Source of the DNA: an uncultured Verrucomicrobiales bacterium
GTDB taxonomy: Bacteria; Verrucomicrobiota; Verrucomicrobiia; Verrucomicrobiales; Akkermansiaceae
Length of the DNA stretch: 45,917 bases
Reading direction: 5' to 3'
Assembly (NCBI GenBank): GCA_937951675.1
Contig: CALFBI010000023.1
Location: 1-45,917, forward strand
In this document: piece by piece, positions 8,035-17,091 of the stretch
Position numbering within the stretch: position 1 is the stretch's first letter
How the letters are laid out: every line of letters starts with the position of its first letter
Position numbers and translations under genes: made by a program
Notes under the pieces: generated by a model
What the model saw: the letters and a program-made list of their open reading frames with translations, nothing else
Told to the model about the DNA's origin: nothing
Databases searched by the model: none

Positions 8035-9486
8035 TTAAGTGATAGATGGGGGGCGATTGTCGATGATTTTTTGTTCTTTCAGTTCGCGGCCAATACCGTG
8101 TTTTTCTCGCATTTCATCCCAGGAATGGAATGTGATTTTGTTAGGACTGAGTTCAGTGGCGTGAAGAAGTTGTTCACGTATTTTCTGTGCAAGATCTTTT
8201 CGGTCCTCGTCACACATCGGAGTGGCATGAATCACGATCTCATCGACTTCGAGTGGGTCATCATCATGTTTTCGAAGCTCGATCTGCCAGGCTCCAAGCT
8301 CGTCCATGTCATCGAGGACATGTTCGAGGGTGTTAAAGTCAACGAGAGTGCCTTTCACCTTTGAAATATTAAGTCTGCGAATATCGGAGACACGTGAAAT
8401 GCGTCCGACGAGTCGCGGACAAGTTCTACCGCAGGCGGGGCAGGGTTCGTAAGTAATTCCTCCCTCGATGAGGTCTCCGGTCCGATACCGAATGACGGTC
8501 GATCCTCGGGTTTCAAGTGGGGTGTAAACAATTTCTCCAGGTGACCCATCAGGCACACGTTGTCCGGTTTCGGGGTCGACGATTTCGATATAGGCTAGGT
8601 CTGGATAAATATGGAATCCAGTCGGTTCCTCTTCAGGTGCTACGGGGCACTCCGTAAAAGCAATTTTAGCCTCGGTGAATCCGTAAGTAGAAATCACATT
8701 CACTTCTTTTGATCCGAGAGATCGACAAAGAGATCGGAGTTTTCTCCGCATGCCGAGAGGGACCTTTTCGCCCCCAAGAACTAGAGTGCGGAGGTTCGTC
8801 CATTGCATCTCTTCTTCTGTAGCGTGCTGTAGGAGGTGGTAGAGAAAGGTGGGCATCGAGATGATAGCATCAGGATTGACCTTTTCAATCAGGCGCGCAT
8901 TACCATCGGTTCCCATCACTTTACCTCCGCCGGTGGAGATTGTGAACCTTGTCGCACCGAGGCTAGCGTAATGCGCTTGCCAGAAAGCGAGATGAGGCGC
9001 GAAGGGAAAGGCGTTAACGACTCGATCATCAGGTAAGGTTTGGCAAATCTCCATCATTCGCTTTCCACCAGCCTCTAAATTGGCGAGGTCTTTCTTAGTA
9101 TATAAAAAGGGAACGGGTTCAGAGGACCTACCTGTCGTGCTGGTCATTAAAACGGGCCTAAATTCTTCATTAAGAAATTCGTGAGCACCTCGTGGTCCTC
9201 GAGTGAGAGCAAGTCGAAGGGTCGACGCTTGTTTTTTTAAGATCCCTTGTTCCGGAACCATCATCATTTGTTTCGGGTCGCTTAAATCACGCTTAGAGGT
9301 AAAAGGAACGTTCTGGAGGTCGTTGACGGTTTTTACTTTCGAGAGTTGCTCCTGAATCCCTGCGTAAAAAGGAACGAAGGGAATCACTCTTTGTTGTAAG
9401 AGAAAGCGTAACTTCCGAGATTGATAAGATTCAATTTTAAGGCGAGACGCATTCTCCCACCACTTGTTTGTTGGAGGGCGGATCAT
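8035..9486 (-). CDS. PaaK-like adenylate-forming acyl-CoA ligase
   Basis: This 483-residue member of the phenylacetate-CoA ligase branch activates a carboxylic acid with ATP and then transfers it to CoA. MTSTTGRSSEPVPF is the phosphate-binding loop, VISTYGFTEAK the adenine-site motif, and VIRYRTGDLIEGG the conserved YRTGD hinge motif. CPACGRTCPRLVGRISR follows, a cysteine-containing segment common in PaaK-like enzymes. The C-terminal small domain is present. The start at 9486 makes the gene overlap the patatin gene by 50 bp, and no later methionine would preserve the N-terminal region. Placement between a lipase and thiolase suggests that it activates fatty or aromatic acids for the oxidation genes downstream. 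The true substrate cannot be read from sequence. Confidence 0.8.
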   Translation of the reverse strand: MIRPPTNKWWENASRLKIESYQSRKLRFLLQQRVIPFVPFYAGIQEQLSKVKTVNDLQNVPFTSKRDLSDPKQMMMVPEQGILKKQASTLRLALTRGPRGAHEFLNEEFRPVLMTSTTGRSSEPVPFLYTKKDLANLEAGGKRMMEICQTLPDDRVVNAFPFAPHLAFWQAHYASLGATRFTISTGGGKVMGTDGNARLIEKVNPDAIISMPTFLYHLLQHATEEEMQWTNLRTLVLGGEKVPLGMRRKLRSLCRSLGSKEVNVISTYGFTEAKIAFTECPVAPEEEPTGFHIYPDLAYIEIVDPETGQRVPDGSPGEIVYTPLETRGSTVIRYRTGDLIEGGITYEPCPACGRTCPRLVGRISRVSDIRRLNISKVKGTLVDFNTLEHVLDDMDELGAWQIELRKHDDDPLEVDEIVIHATPMCDEDRKDLAQKIREQLLHATELSPNKITFHSWDEMREKHGIGRELKEQKIIDNRPPSIT

Positions 9487-10474
9487 GAGATAGACCTGAG
9501 GGATCAGGAATGGGTTCGAAGAGGGCTTTGATTTCGGTGAGTTGGGCTAAAGTGGCCTCTCTTCCTGCTTCGATGTATTTTTCGAAATTGGTATAATCAT
9601 GCCAAAGCCCCGTTTTACAATCAGGGTGAAGGCAGATGTCGGCTTTTTTAATCGATTCATGCGCGATTCGAATCTGTGATGCACCGAGGCTCCGGCGGAG
9701 TGTGTCGACGACATTTCCATACGCGAGTAAGTTGGTGCTGCGGTGTATTTTACGAACGATTCGTTTCAAAAGAGGGGGAGAAGAAGAGGGGGCAGCAGGG
9801 TCTTTATTTTCAATGTCATCGTAAGTGGGGACGACACTCACTGCGATAACGTAGTCAACGTCGGTGAATTTTTTTAGAGCACTTACGGGGACCGGATCGA
9901 CCACTCCTCCATCTGAACAACGGTGACCATCTAATATGACGGGGGAAATGATCCCTGGCATCGCACAGGAAGCATGCACGGCGTCTGCAATACATCCGGC
10001 TCTTTTGACGAGTCGTTCTCTGGTATCGAGGTCAAAAGTAATCACGAGAAGTTTACGGGCAAGGTCTTCAAAGCGGAGATCTCCAAGCGATTTTTTGAGA
10101 TGTTTTTTCGCTTTCTCCCCTTTGAAGAGGCCAGATAAGGGAGGTAGGATAGGGTCCGCAAGTTTCCAAAACTGTCTGCGATCATGCATTTCAGCAGCCA
10201 GGATTTCGAGATCTTTTCCTGAGAAGCCTGCGGCCCAAAGTGAGCCAACGTAGGCCCCCATACTAGAACCAGAGATCGCGTGGACTTCGATCCCGTTTTC
10301 TTCGAGGACTTGAACCACTCCGACATGGGCAAGTCCTTTGGCTCCTCCTGCAGAAAGTGCTAAACCGAGTTTGGGTTTACGGGTGGGAGTGGTTTCGAGA
10401 GGTCTTTCACAACGTTTTGGGCGCTTCCTCCAGGGAATCGAAAATTGTTGCCATAACTTCTTTGCGGACTTCAT
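9437..10474 (-). CDS. Patatin-like phospholipase (RssA-type)
   Basis: This 345-residue protein has the patatin core at residues 35-240: LALSAGGAKGLAHVGV (oxyanion glycine loop, 38-53), ISGSSMGAYVG with nucleophile S71, and CSDGGVVDPVPV supplying the catalytic aspartate of the Ser-Asp dyad. These enzymes release fatty acids from phospholipids or other lipids. The basic N-terminus lacks a signal peptide, so it is probably cytoplasmic. It is first in the minus-strand operon and overlaps the acyl-CoA ligase by 50 bp, so translation is probably coupled. The context suggests that freed fatty acids are activated and oxidised by the products downstream. Upstream spacing to the divergent gpmI is 157 bp. 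Confidence 0.85.
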   Translation of the reverse strand: MKSAKKLWQQFSIPWRKRPKRCERPLETTPTRKPKLGLALSAGGAKGLAHVGVVQVLEENGIEVHAISGSSMGAYVGSLWAAGFSGKDLEILAAEMHDRRQFWKLADPILPPLSGLFKGEKAKKHLKKSLGDLRFEDLARKLLVITFDLDTRERLVKRAGCIADAVHASCAMPGIISPVILDGHRCSDGGVVDPVPVSALKKFTDVDYVIAVSVVPTYDDIENKDPAAPSSSPPLLKRIVRKIHRSTNLLAYGNVVDTLRRSLGASQIRIAHESIKKADICLHPDCKTGLWHDYTNFEKYIEAGREATLAQLTEIKALFEPIPDPSGLSHDPPSNKQVVGECVSP

Positions 10475-10631
10475 TAATGAATACTTTAAATAAATAATTA
10501 ATCTAATACCCTAACATAGAGTAGGAGGCGGTTTCGTTCAATCATATTCCGTAACGCGCGTGAACTTTTTCCCCTGAAAAAGGGTTTCACGCTTTCCTAC
10601 GCCTTCGAATGCGTTATAAGGCGCCCAGATT

Positions 10632-12170
10632 ATGGCTAAAAAACCAGTAGTTCTCATTATTCGTGACGGCTGGGGGGTGAACCCCGGCGGAGCAGATACC
10701 GCGCAACAGGACGGTAATGCCGTGGAATTGGCTCAGACTCCGTTTCACGATCATTTATGGAGCACTTATCCAAAAGGCTTTGTAAGCGCTTCAGGGTTAG
10801 ATGTAGGCTTGCCTGATGGTCAGATGGGGAATTCGGAAGTAGGGCACCTTAATCTCGGAGCCGGACGAATTGTTTACCAAGACTTAACTCGGGTTAATGA
10901 ATCGATTAAAAATGGAGAGCTTGCTCAGATTGAAGTGCTACAAAAAGCCTTGGCGCAAGCCAAAGGAAAGCGCCTTCATTTTATTGGCCTCGTTTCAGAC
11001 GGTGGAGTTCACAGTCATCAGGATCACTTAATTGAGTTGGTCAAAATCGCTTCGGAAGCCGGAGTAGATGATATTAATGTTCACGCCATCACCGATGGTC
11101 GTGATACGTCTCCAACAGCAGGTGCGGGGTATCTTGAGATAGTTGAGACCGCGATTGCTCCTTATAAGGCTCGTATTGCAACGGTGATTGGGCGCTATTA
11201 CGCCATGGATCGGGATAAGCGCTGGGAGCGAGTTAAGATTGCTTGGGATGCTCTCGTTCACGGAAAAGGGGAGGCTAAGAACATCCTTCCGTCAGAAGCG
11301 GTGAAAGAAGCCTACGCGAATGAGAAAACGGACGAGTTCATTCTTCCTATGATTTTCGAGCATCATGAAGAGCAACGTATTCGTGATGAAGACGTGATCA
11401 TTTTCATTAACTTCCGAGCGGACCGAGCTCGTCAGCTTTCAGACATTTTTCTTTCAGATGGTGATTTCGAGCACTTCGAAACTGGTGTGATTCCAAAAAC
11501 ACATTACATCACCATGAAGGAGTATGATGAAACTTACGATTGCCCTGTTATTTTTAAAGCGTCATCGATGGAGAATGTGCTTGGGGAAGTGGTTGGGGAT
11601 TCAGGTTTGAAGCAGCTTCGGATTGCTGAGACTGAAAAATACCCACACGTTTCTTATTTCTTTAATGGTGGGGCAGAGACTCCTTATCCAGGAGAAGATC
11701 GTCATGTCGTGGCGTCACCCAAGGTCGCAACGTATGATTTACAGCCCGAAATGAGTGCGCCAGAAGTCTGGCAAACAGTGGTGGATCGTCTTCCTCATTA
11801 TGACCTTGTGATTCTCAACTTTGCGAACCCTGATATGGTTGGCCATACTGGTATTGTAGAAGCTGGTGTTAAATCAGTAGAAACGATCGATGAGGGGGTA
11901 AAGCATGTTGTCGAAAGAACTCTTGAGCTGGGAGGAAGCCTTCTCATTACAGCAGATCACGGGAATTGTGAGCAGATGATGAATGCGGATGGGTCGCCTC
12001 ATACCGCTCATACCACAAATCTCGTGCATGCTATTTATGTGGGATCTGATCATGAGTCAGTCAGTGTCAAAGACGGGATTCTTGCTGATGTCGCGCCGAC
12101 CTTGCTCGATATGCTCGATCTTGAAAAGCCGGCTGAAATGACAGGGAAATCTCTTTTGAAGAAAGCCTAA
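10632..12170 (+). CDS. gpmI: 2,3-bisphosphoglycerate-independent phosphoglycerate mutase
   Basis: This 512-residue enzyme interconverts 3- and 2-phosphoglycerate in glycolysis, using two Mn ions. LIIRDGWGVNPGG (9-20) holds the first metal aspartate (D12), and GQMGNSEVGHLNLGAGR (63-79) holds the phospho-accepting serine S68. DGRDTSPTAG, INFRADRARQLS and TADHGNCEQM are the remaining metal and substrate motifs. Length equals the family norm. ATG 10632 has no Shine-Dalgarno motif; TATAAG at 10615-10620 may be its -10 box. The PhnA-like gene starts 4 bp after its stop, so the two are likely co-transcribed. Confidence 0.96.
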   Translation: MAKKPVVLIIRDGWGVNPGGADTAQQDGNAVELAQTPFHDHLWSTYPKGFVSASGLDVGLPDGQMGNSEVGHLNLGAGRIVYQDLTRVNESIKNGELAQIEVLQKALAQAKGKRLHFIGLVSDGGVHSHQDHLIELVKIASEAGVDDINVHAITDGRDTSPTAGAGYLEIVETAIAPYKARIATVIGRYYAMDRDKRWERVKIAWDALVHGKGEAKNILPSEAVKEAYANEKTDEFILPMIFEHHEEQRIRDEDVIIFINFRADRARQLSDIFLSDGDFEHFETGVIPKTHYITMKEYDETYDCPVIFKASSMENVLGEVVGDSGLKQLRIAETEKYPHVSYFFNGGAETPYPGEDRHVVASPKVATYDLQPEMSAPEVWQTVVDRLPHYDLVILNFANPDMVGHTGIVEAGVKSVETIDEGVKHVVERTLELGGSLLITADHGNCEQMMNADGSPHTAHTTNLVHAIYVGSDHESVSVKDGILADVAPTLLDMLDLEKPAEMTGKSLLKKA

Positions 12171-12174
12171 CTTG

Positions 12175-12498
12175 ATGGGAGATCTGACTTGTCCACTTTG
12201 CACCCTTGATGAAATTGCCACGCATGGGGAACGCAATGAATGCGTGACCTGTGGGCATGAATGGGAAAAGGAAGAAGAAGGCCTAGTTGTCAAAGACGCC
12301 TATGGGAACATTCTCCAAAATGGGGATATCATCGCAATGGTCAAAGACTTGAAGCTAAAGGGAAGTAACCAAGTCCTTAAATCAGGTATGAAATCAAAAC
12401 CGATTCGTCTGGTTGAGGGCGATCATGAGATTGACTGCCGAATGGATGGGATGTCCATTGCGCTTAAAGCTTGCTTTGTGAAGAAGGTTCAAGGCTAA
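12175..12498 (+). CDS. yjdM: PhnA/YjdM-like zinc-ribbon protein
   Basis: This 107-residue protein has an N-terminal zinc ribbon (CPLC at residues 5-8 and CVTCGHEW further on) followed by an SH3-like PhnA domain with KDAYGNILQNGD, SMKSKPIRL-type and DCRMDGMSIALKACFVKKV segments. The family was once linked to alkylphosphonate use, but its role is uncertain. A TTG three bases upstream of the chosen ATG is also in frame. It lies directly behind gpmI. Confidence 0.85.
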   Translation: MGDLTCPLCTLDEIATHGERNECVTCGHEWEKEEEGLVVKDAYGNILQNGDIIAMVKDLKLKGSNQVLKSGMKSKPIRLVEGDHEIDCRMDGMSIALKACFVKKVQG

Positions 12499-12523
12499 AA
12501 GCGAGCCCAATGGCTTCACCTTT

Positions 12524-13513
12524 TTACCGAACCCTGGAAAGGCGTAAGGCTTTCCGGTATTTTACAATCGCATTCACGACAGAGTCAGCAAGAAGACGCT
12601 GATAACGAGTGGAGGTGATTAACCGGCCTTCTTGTCCGTGAGATAAGAATCCCCCTTCGAGAAGAATGGCGGGGTGTTTGACTCCCGTGAGAACACTAAA
12701 ACGAGCTCGCCGAACTCCACGGTCTAATCGCTTTGTTCCGTCCAAGACCGTTCCGTGAATGGCTGTTGCTAGAGCAATATTGGCAGCGTCTTGCGCGTTC
12801 CCGGTCCGGTTTGTGAAGTCAGAGTTCTTGAGCCCCCTCCCGTAATGAGCGACGCCTTTAGGCGAGAGGCTGAAAGTTTCGATACCATGAGCTTGGCCTC
12901 TACCTCCCGAGTTAAAGTGAAGGCTGATGAAAATGGCTCCTTGGTGTTGATTAGCGATTCGAACTCTTTCTTCCAGGCTGAGGTATTTATCAGAATTCCG
13001 AGTGAGAATGACTTGGAATCCTCTTCTTTTTAAATTGTCACGCATCATGCGTGCGACCTTGAGAGTAATATCTTTCTCTCTCCCAATCGCATTTTTCGCT
13101 CCCGAGTCTTTACCTCCATGTCCTGGATCCAGAATGACTTTTGTGAAATTGGCGTATTTCGTGAGTCGATCAGGACGTAAAATAGGGTGAATCACTTTAT
13201 GGAGATCGACCATCGAAATGAGGTATTGATTTTCTTTCTGCACCACCGGGTGGCTAAAGATAAATTTAACCCCATTCATCCAGACCTGACTGCTGCCTAC
13301 TTTAAAGGTGATTTTAGTGGAAGGACGCTCAAGAACCAAGTTTCCACCTACTCGCTTCATTGATTTGAAGCGATAAAATGTTTTCACACTTTTTGCCGTC
13401 ACATTGTCACGCTTGGCATGATCTACAATGTCCCAACGGAAACGGGGAGTTTCAGCACACAAAGAGGACTGCAAGGCAGCAAATAAAATTATTGATATAA
13501 GGAATGTTCGCAT
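12524..13513 (-). CDS. N-acetylmuramoyl-L-alanine amidase (Amidase_3), secreted
   Basis: This 329-residue protein has signal peptide MRTFLISIILFAALQSSLCA. Residues 40-115 form an AMIN-like or copper-amine-oxidase-like beta domain, and from residue 124 there is an Amidase_3 catalytic domain. Zinc ligands are visible as VILDPGHGGKD (H132), the glutamate in GREKDITL (E146) and FISLHFNSG (H199), with the catalytic glutamate in LLEGGFLSH (E286). The family splits the amide bond between muramic acid and the stem peptide, often during daughter-cell separation. The gene is convergent with the PhnA-like gene and divergent from the SMP-30 gene. Which septal or sporulation-like process it serves cannot be told. 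Confidence 0.92.
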   Translation of the reverse strand: MRTFLISIILFAALQSSLCAETPRFRWDIVDHAKRDNVTAKSVKTFYRFKSMKRVGGNLVLERPSTKITFKVGSSQVWMNGVKFIFSHPVVQKENQYLISMVDLHKVIHPILRPDRLTKYANFTKVILDPGHGGKDSGAKNAIGREKDITLKVARMMRDNLKRRGFQVILTRNSDKYLSLEERVRIANQHQGAIFISLHFNSGGRGQAHGIETFSLSPKGVAHYGRGLKNSDFTNRTGNAQDAANIALATAIHGTVLDGTKRLDRGVRRARFSVLTGVKHPAILLEGGFLSHGQEGRLITSTRYQRLLADSVVNAIVKYRKALRLSRVR

Positions 13514-13574
13514 CGATCGAAGGGCTCACTTCTTGAGCCATATTTTCTCCAAAGAAACAATGCGAAAGAATCTC

Positions 13575-13603
13575 TTGTCGTCAATCAAACAGATTCGTAT
13601 TTG
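13575..13603 (+). promoter_or_regulatory. Candidate promoter giving a leaderless SMP-30 mRNA
   Basis: TTGTCG (13575-13580) and TATTTG (13598-13603) are spaced by 17 bp. The A of the ATG at 13610 falls seven bases after the -10 box, where transcription would start. The -35 is good and the -10 moderate. Confidence 0.4.
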
Positions 13604-13609
13604 TTGCGC

Positions 13610-14461
13610 ATGACAGAAATCAAGGTTGTAGGAAGCTATCAAGCTCAGTGGGGAGAAGGTCCGATCTGGTGGGAAGGAAAGCTCTATTATGTTGATATAG
13701 AAAAGCACCTTATCCTCTCATATGATCCAAAAACGGGCGAGGAAGAAGAGTGGGATGTCGGTCAGCGAGTAGGGACGGTCGTTCCTCGGCTGGAAGGAGG
13801 TTTTTTGTTTGCTGGGGATGATGGGATTTTTGAGCTCAATGAAGAAGGTGATTATACCTCGATTATCGATCCTGAGCCCGAGAAGGAAAATAATCGTTTT
13901 AATGACGGAAAATGTTCACCTGATGGCCGTTTTTTTGCAGGTTCGATCAGTTTAGTGAAAAAAGAGGGTGATGCTTTTCTTTACAGCCTGGATGTGGATC
14001 AGCAATTGACCAAAGCGTATGGCCCTGTGACGAATTCGAATGGCCTCGCGTGGAGTAAGGACGGGAAAACGCTGTATTACATCGATACTCCCCGGAAAGC
14101 TGTGCTTGCCTTTGATTACGATCAAGAAGGGCGACTTTCTAATGAACGGGAAGTGATTAAGACAGAGCATTACGAGTCTTCTCCGGATGGAATGGCGATT
14201 GATGAGAACGATCATCTTTGGATCGCTTTTTGTCATGGTTCAATGGTCGTGGAATTTGATCCAGCAAGCGGGGAAGAGCTTCGTAAAATAGAACTCCCTT
14301 GTATGGAGACAACCGCCTGTGCTTTTGGAGGAGACCAGCTGCAAGACCTTTACGTGACGACTGGGGTTCATAAAACTGAAAAAGAAGAAAACGCGGGGCG
14401 GCTCTTTGTGGTCAAAGGCCTTGGTGTGAAAGGTCAGCCTGCCAATGCCTATGCAGGGTAA
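13610..14461 (+). CDS. SMP-30/gluconolactonase-like beta-propeller hydrolase
   Basis: This 283-residue protein of the SMP-30/LRE family forms a six-bladed propeller lactonase that opens sugar lactones using one divalent metal. Family motifs appear in order: GEGPIWWEGKLYYVDI (the first glutamate is a metal ligand), RFNDGKCSPDGRFFAGS (asparagine/aspartate metal and substrate site), TNSNGLAWSKDGKTLYYIDTP, and SSPDGMAIDENDHLWIAFC with the catalytic aspartate. Two upstream TTG codons are also in frame, but the ATG is preferred because it coincides with the predicted transcription start. No sugar-catabolic genes are adjacent, so the substrate is unknown. Confidence 0.88.
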   Translation: MTEIKVVGSYQAQWGEGPIWWEGKLYYVDIEKHLILSYDPKTGEEEEWDVGQRVGTVVPRLEGGFLFAGDDGIFELNEEGDYTSIIDPEPEKENNRFNDGKCSPDGRFFAGSISLVKKEGDAFLYSLDVDQQLTKAYGPVTNSNGLAWSKDGKTLYYIDTPRKAVLAFDYDQEGRLSNEREVIKTEHYESSPDGMAIDENDHLWIAFCHGSMVVEFDPASGEELRKIELPCMETTACAFGGDQLQDLYVTTGVHKTEKEENAGRLFVVKGLGVKGQPANAYAG

Positions 14462-14542
14462 TCAATTCAGATAAATCTCAAGGGAGGGGGGCTAGAATCT
14501 AGGTGGTTTTCCAATCCCTCTTCTTTATCCTAAGAAAGTTCG

Positions 14543-14571
14543 TTGTCATTTTAAAATGCCTTGTCTAGCAT
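14543..14571 (+). promoter_or_regulatory. Candidate promoter of the PBP2 gene
   Basis: TTGTCA (14543-14548) and TAGCAT (14566-14571) are spaced by 17 bp. A start near 14578 would precede GTG 14582 by about four bases and would place the alternative TTG 14561 inside the promoter, so it supports the GTG start. Confidence 0.45.
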
Positions 14572-14581
14572 CTCCTACGTA

Positions 14582-16618
14582 GTGTTCTTTAGAAATATTG
14601 TTATCCTCTTTTTCTTGTGCTTTGTCTCGTTTGGCCAGGCTCAAGACTCCCTTCTGACTGAAGCTCCTAAAAGTGCTTCGGATGCTTCTATTTCTACTCG
14701 TCGAAATGCTCGAACCTTAACGCTGACAATTCCTGCACCTCGAGGGCAGATTACAGACCGATACGGGAAGTCTCTTGCTCAAACGCGAGTGGTTTATCAT
14801 CTTGCCTTGCAGTTCCCCCATTTAGAAGACTCTTCGGAAGAAGTCGTTCTAGAGTGGGCTCGGAAAAGAATCGCGCGAGCGGATGAGTTAACAGGCCGAG
14901 AATATCAGGTCAAGGATCGCACGATCTTGGCGCATTATCGAGATCGTCGGTGGATTCCTTTGGTTGTTTCCACTTGGTTTAGGGCTGACCGACAACCCAA
15001 TTTACAAAAATATGGGATGAGCGGGCTCGTTTTACACCCGATTTATATGAGGTATTATCCGGAAAAGGATTTAGCGGCTCATGTCGTTGGGTATGTGCGA
15101 AGCACTGGGAAATTACCGAAAGGTCCTATTAATTATGGAGACCCTCTGTTCGAAAGCTCTTATGGGGCTGCTGGATTAGAAAATACCTTTGATGCCTTTC
15201 TTCAAGGAAAAGACGGAAAGCGCAAATTAGTTTATGATTCAGATGGGAGTAAGCTTTTAGACGAAATCATTGAGCGGCCTCAGACCGGAGGAAATGTGGT
15301 GACAAGTTTGAACCTCTCTTGGCAAAAAGCGGCTGAAGCTACCTTGAAAAGCTTTTGTAAAAAGGGGGCTTTGGTCGTGATTGATATCGAAACTGGAGAG
15401 ATCCTGACCTTGGCATCAAGACCAAGCTTCGATCTTAATGTGTGGATCCCAAGTATTTCTCAGAAGGATTTGGATAAGCTTAATGATAATGAAAGTAAGC
15501 CCATGTATGCCCGAGCATTTCAGGCCACTTATCCGCCAGCTTCCACTTTCAAAGCCATTATTGCGGCTTCGGCCTTGTCCAATAACGTCGTGACCAAGAA
15601 GACCAAGATCGATTGTCCCGCAAAGATTAAAATTGGGAGTAAATGGTTTAACAATCACTCGAAAATTCCAGCGGGCCCGATTAATGTTCATACCGCGATG
15701 GTGAGATCTAATAATGTCTGGTTTTATAAAGTTGGAATAGACCTAGGGTCAGACCGTTTCTTGGCTACTGCGCGTCGTTTTGGATTTGGAATGAAGACAA
15801 ACGTAGGGCTTTTTTCAGAAGGGAAAGGGTTGATTCCTTCCGATCAGTGGATGCGGAAGCATTATAAGCGCCATATTGCGACTGGTGATACCGCTAACTT
15901 AGCGATTGGTCAGGGAGTTTTACTTTCTTCTCCTCTTCAGCTTTGTCAGGCCATGGCAGGGGTCGGGAATGGAGCTGTTCTCCCGAAGCTTCATTTGATC
16001 AGGCAAATCCAAAATCGACGGGGACAAGTCGTGCAAGCAGCGAAACCCAAAGTGCGTAATCGCTTAGGAGTGACAGAAAAGTCTCTAAAGGTGGTTCGTA
16101 ATGCGATGTTTGATGTGGTTCATGCTTCGAATGGGACCGGGAAAAAAGCTTCGCTAAGTTACACAAGTGTTTGCGGGAAAACGGGAACAGCGCAGTGGGT
16201 AGGAAGCCAGAACTTAGCTTGGTTTGCGGGGTTCCTCCCTTATGATAACCCTCGGTTTGCCTTTGTAGCCCTTCGAGAAGGATCCAAAGGTCAGTCTCTG
16301 TCCGGAGGGAAGCATGCCGCTCCCATGGTGCGAAGCTTCTTTGAGCGTATTAAAGTTGATATGAAAAGAGCCTTGAAGCCTGCTCCAGCAGCCTTAGTTG
16401 TTGAAGACATTCCGGAAGAGTCTTTCACTCCGTTTGAAAGTGATGATACCCAAAATATTTTGAGAGCTCTACCAGTTGAAGAAGCTCAAGAATTAGTCGT
16501 TCCTGCTGAAAATCCACCGGTCGAGCAACCCTCATTGCTGATTCCAGGTGAGGGAGCAGGATCAGGCCCAGGCCCCGTCATTCCGGGAGAGAGATCTCAG
16601 GGAGCAGAAGCCGAATAA
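14582..16618 (+). CDS. mrdA: Class B penicillin-binding protein 2 (elongation transpeptidase)
   Basis: GTG 14582 gives VFFRNIVILFFLCFVSFGQA, a single N-terminal membrane segment. The PBP dimerisation/pedestal domain follows (RGQITDRYGKSLA; the ARHVVGY-like stretch here reads AAHVVGYVR), then the transpeptidase domain. The three active-site motifs are PASTFK (nucleophilic serine and lysine), RSNNVWF (SxN) and CGKTGTAQW (KTG). The protein cross-links peptidoglycan during rod elongation. Its C-terminus has an unusual tail of about 70 residues, rich in proline and glutamate and ending in repeated PGE-type turns. No mreC/mreD or rodA genes are present. A TTG 21 bp upstream is an alternative start. 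Some class B proteins are hard to split between PBP2 and PBP3; overall order favours PBP2. Confidence 0.85.
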   Translation: MFFRNIVILFFLCFVSFGQAQDSLLTEAPKSASDASISTRRNARTLTLTIPAPRGQITDRYGKSLAQTRVVYHLALQFPHLEDSSEEVVLEWARKRIARADELTGREYQVKDRTILAHYRDRRWIPLVVSTWFRADRQPNLQKYGMSGLVLHPIYMRYYPEKDLAAHVVGYVRSTGKLPKGPINYGDPLFESSYGAAGLENTFDAFLQGKDGKRKLVYDSDGSKLLDEIIERPQTGGNVVTSLNLSWQKAAEATLKSFCKKGALVVIDIETGEILTLASRPSFDLNVWIPSISQKDLDKLNDNESKPMYARAFQATYPPASTFKAIIAASALSNNVVTKKTKIDCPAKIKIGSKWFNNHSKIPAGPINVHTAMVRSNNVWFYKVGIDLGSDRFLATARRFGFGMKTNVGLFSEGKGLIPSDQWMRKHYKRHIATGDTANLAIGQGVLLSSPLQLCQAMAGVGNGAVLPKLHLIRQIQNRRGQVVQAAKPKVRNRLGVTEKSLKVVRNAMFDVVHASNGTGKKASLSYTSVCGKTGTAQWVGSQNLAWFAGFLPYDNPRFAFVALREGSKGQSLSGGKHAAPMVRSFFERIKVDMKRALKPAPAALVVEDIPEESFTPFESDDTQNILRALPVEEAQELVVPAENPPVEQPSLLIPGEGAGSGPGPVIPGERSQGAEAE

Positions 16619-16639
16619 TAAGTTTAACGAATAATAAAT

Positions 16640-17065
16640 ATGGATATACAAGTAGCAACTTTATGTGATTATGCCGCTGATTATAACGGTAAGATGGTGA
16701 TTTCAGGAACGATTGACGCATTAATGGCGCGTGCTCTTCCTGTCGTTCAACCTCATTGCTGCCTTGCGATGAGAGTATGCATGACTCCTGAAGATAATGG
16801 TCAGCATCAAATGGAAATTAATATTATTGATGCAGATGGGGGCTCTCTCAATGAGCAGTTTCCTATTAAGGCTGATATGCCCATTGAGATGCCTGATACA
16901 GTTTCTTTCGTAACGCGTAATTTGATTATGAATTTTCAGGGACTGCAGTTTCCTGCAGTAGGAGTTTATTCGGTTGATATCTCGGTTGATGGAGAATTAC
17001 TGCAACGCCTTCCATTACGAGTGGTGAAAGCTCAATCTCCAGAAGGGGCTTCGCAGGCTTCCTGA
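16640..17065 (+). CDS. DUF6941-like protein of unknown function
   Basis: This 141-residue soluble protein opens MDIQVATLCDYAADYNGKM and continues ISGTIDAL. The opening (two hydrophobic residues, then CD..ADYNGK..I.GT.D) fits my recollection of the DUF6941 family, predicted beta-sandwich proteins found in many bacterial phyla. No catalytic motif is visible. It starts 22 bp after the PBP2 gene and precedes the SDR gene by 27 bp, so all three are probably one transcript. Function is unknown. Confidence 0.6.
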   Translation: MDIQVATLCDYAADYNGKMVISGTIDALMARALPVVQPHCCLAMRVCMTPEDNGQHQMEINIIDADGGSLNEQFPIKADMPIEMPDTVSFVTRNLIMNFQGLQFPAVGVYSVDISVDGELLQRLPLRVVKAQSPEGASQAS

Positions 17066-17091
17066 ATTTTATTTGAAATCATTTCGGATCT

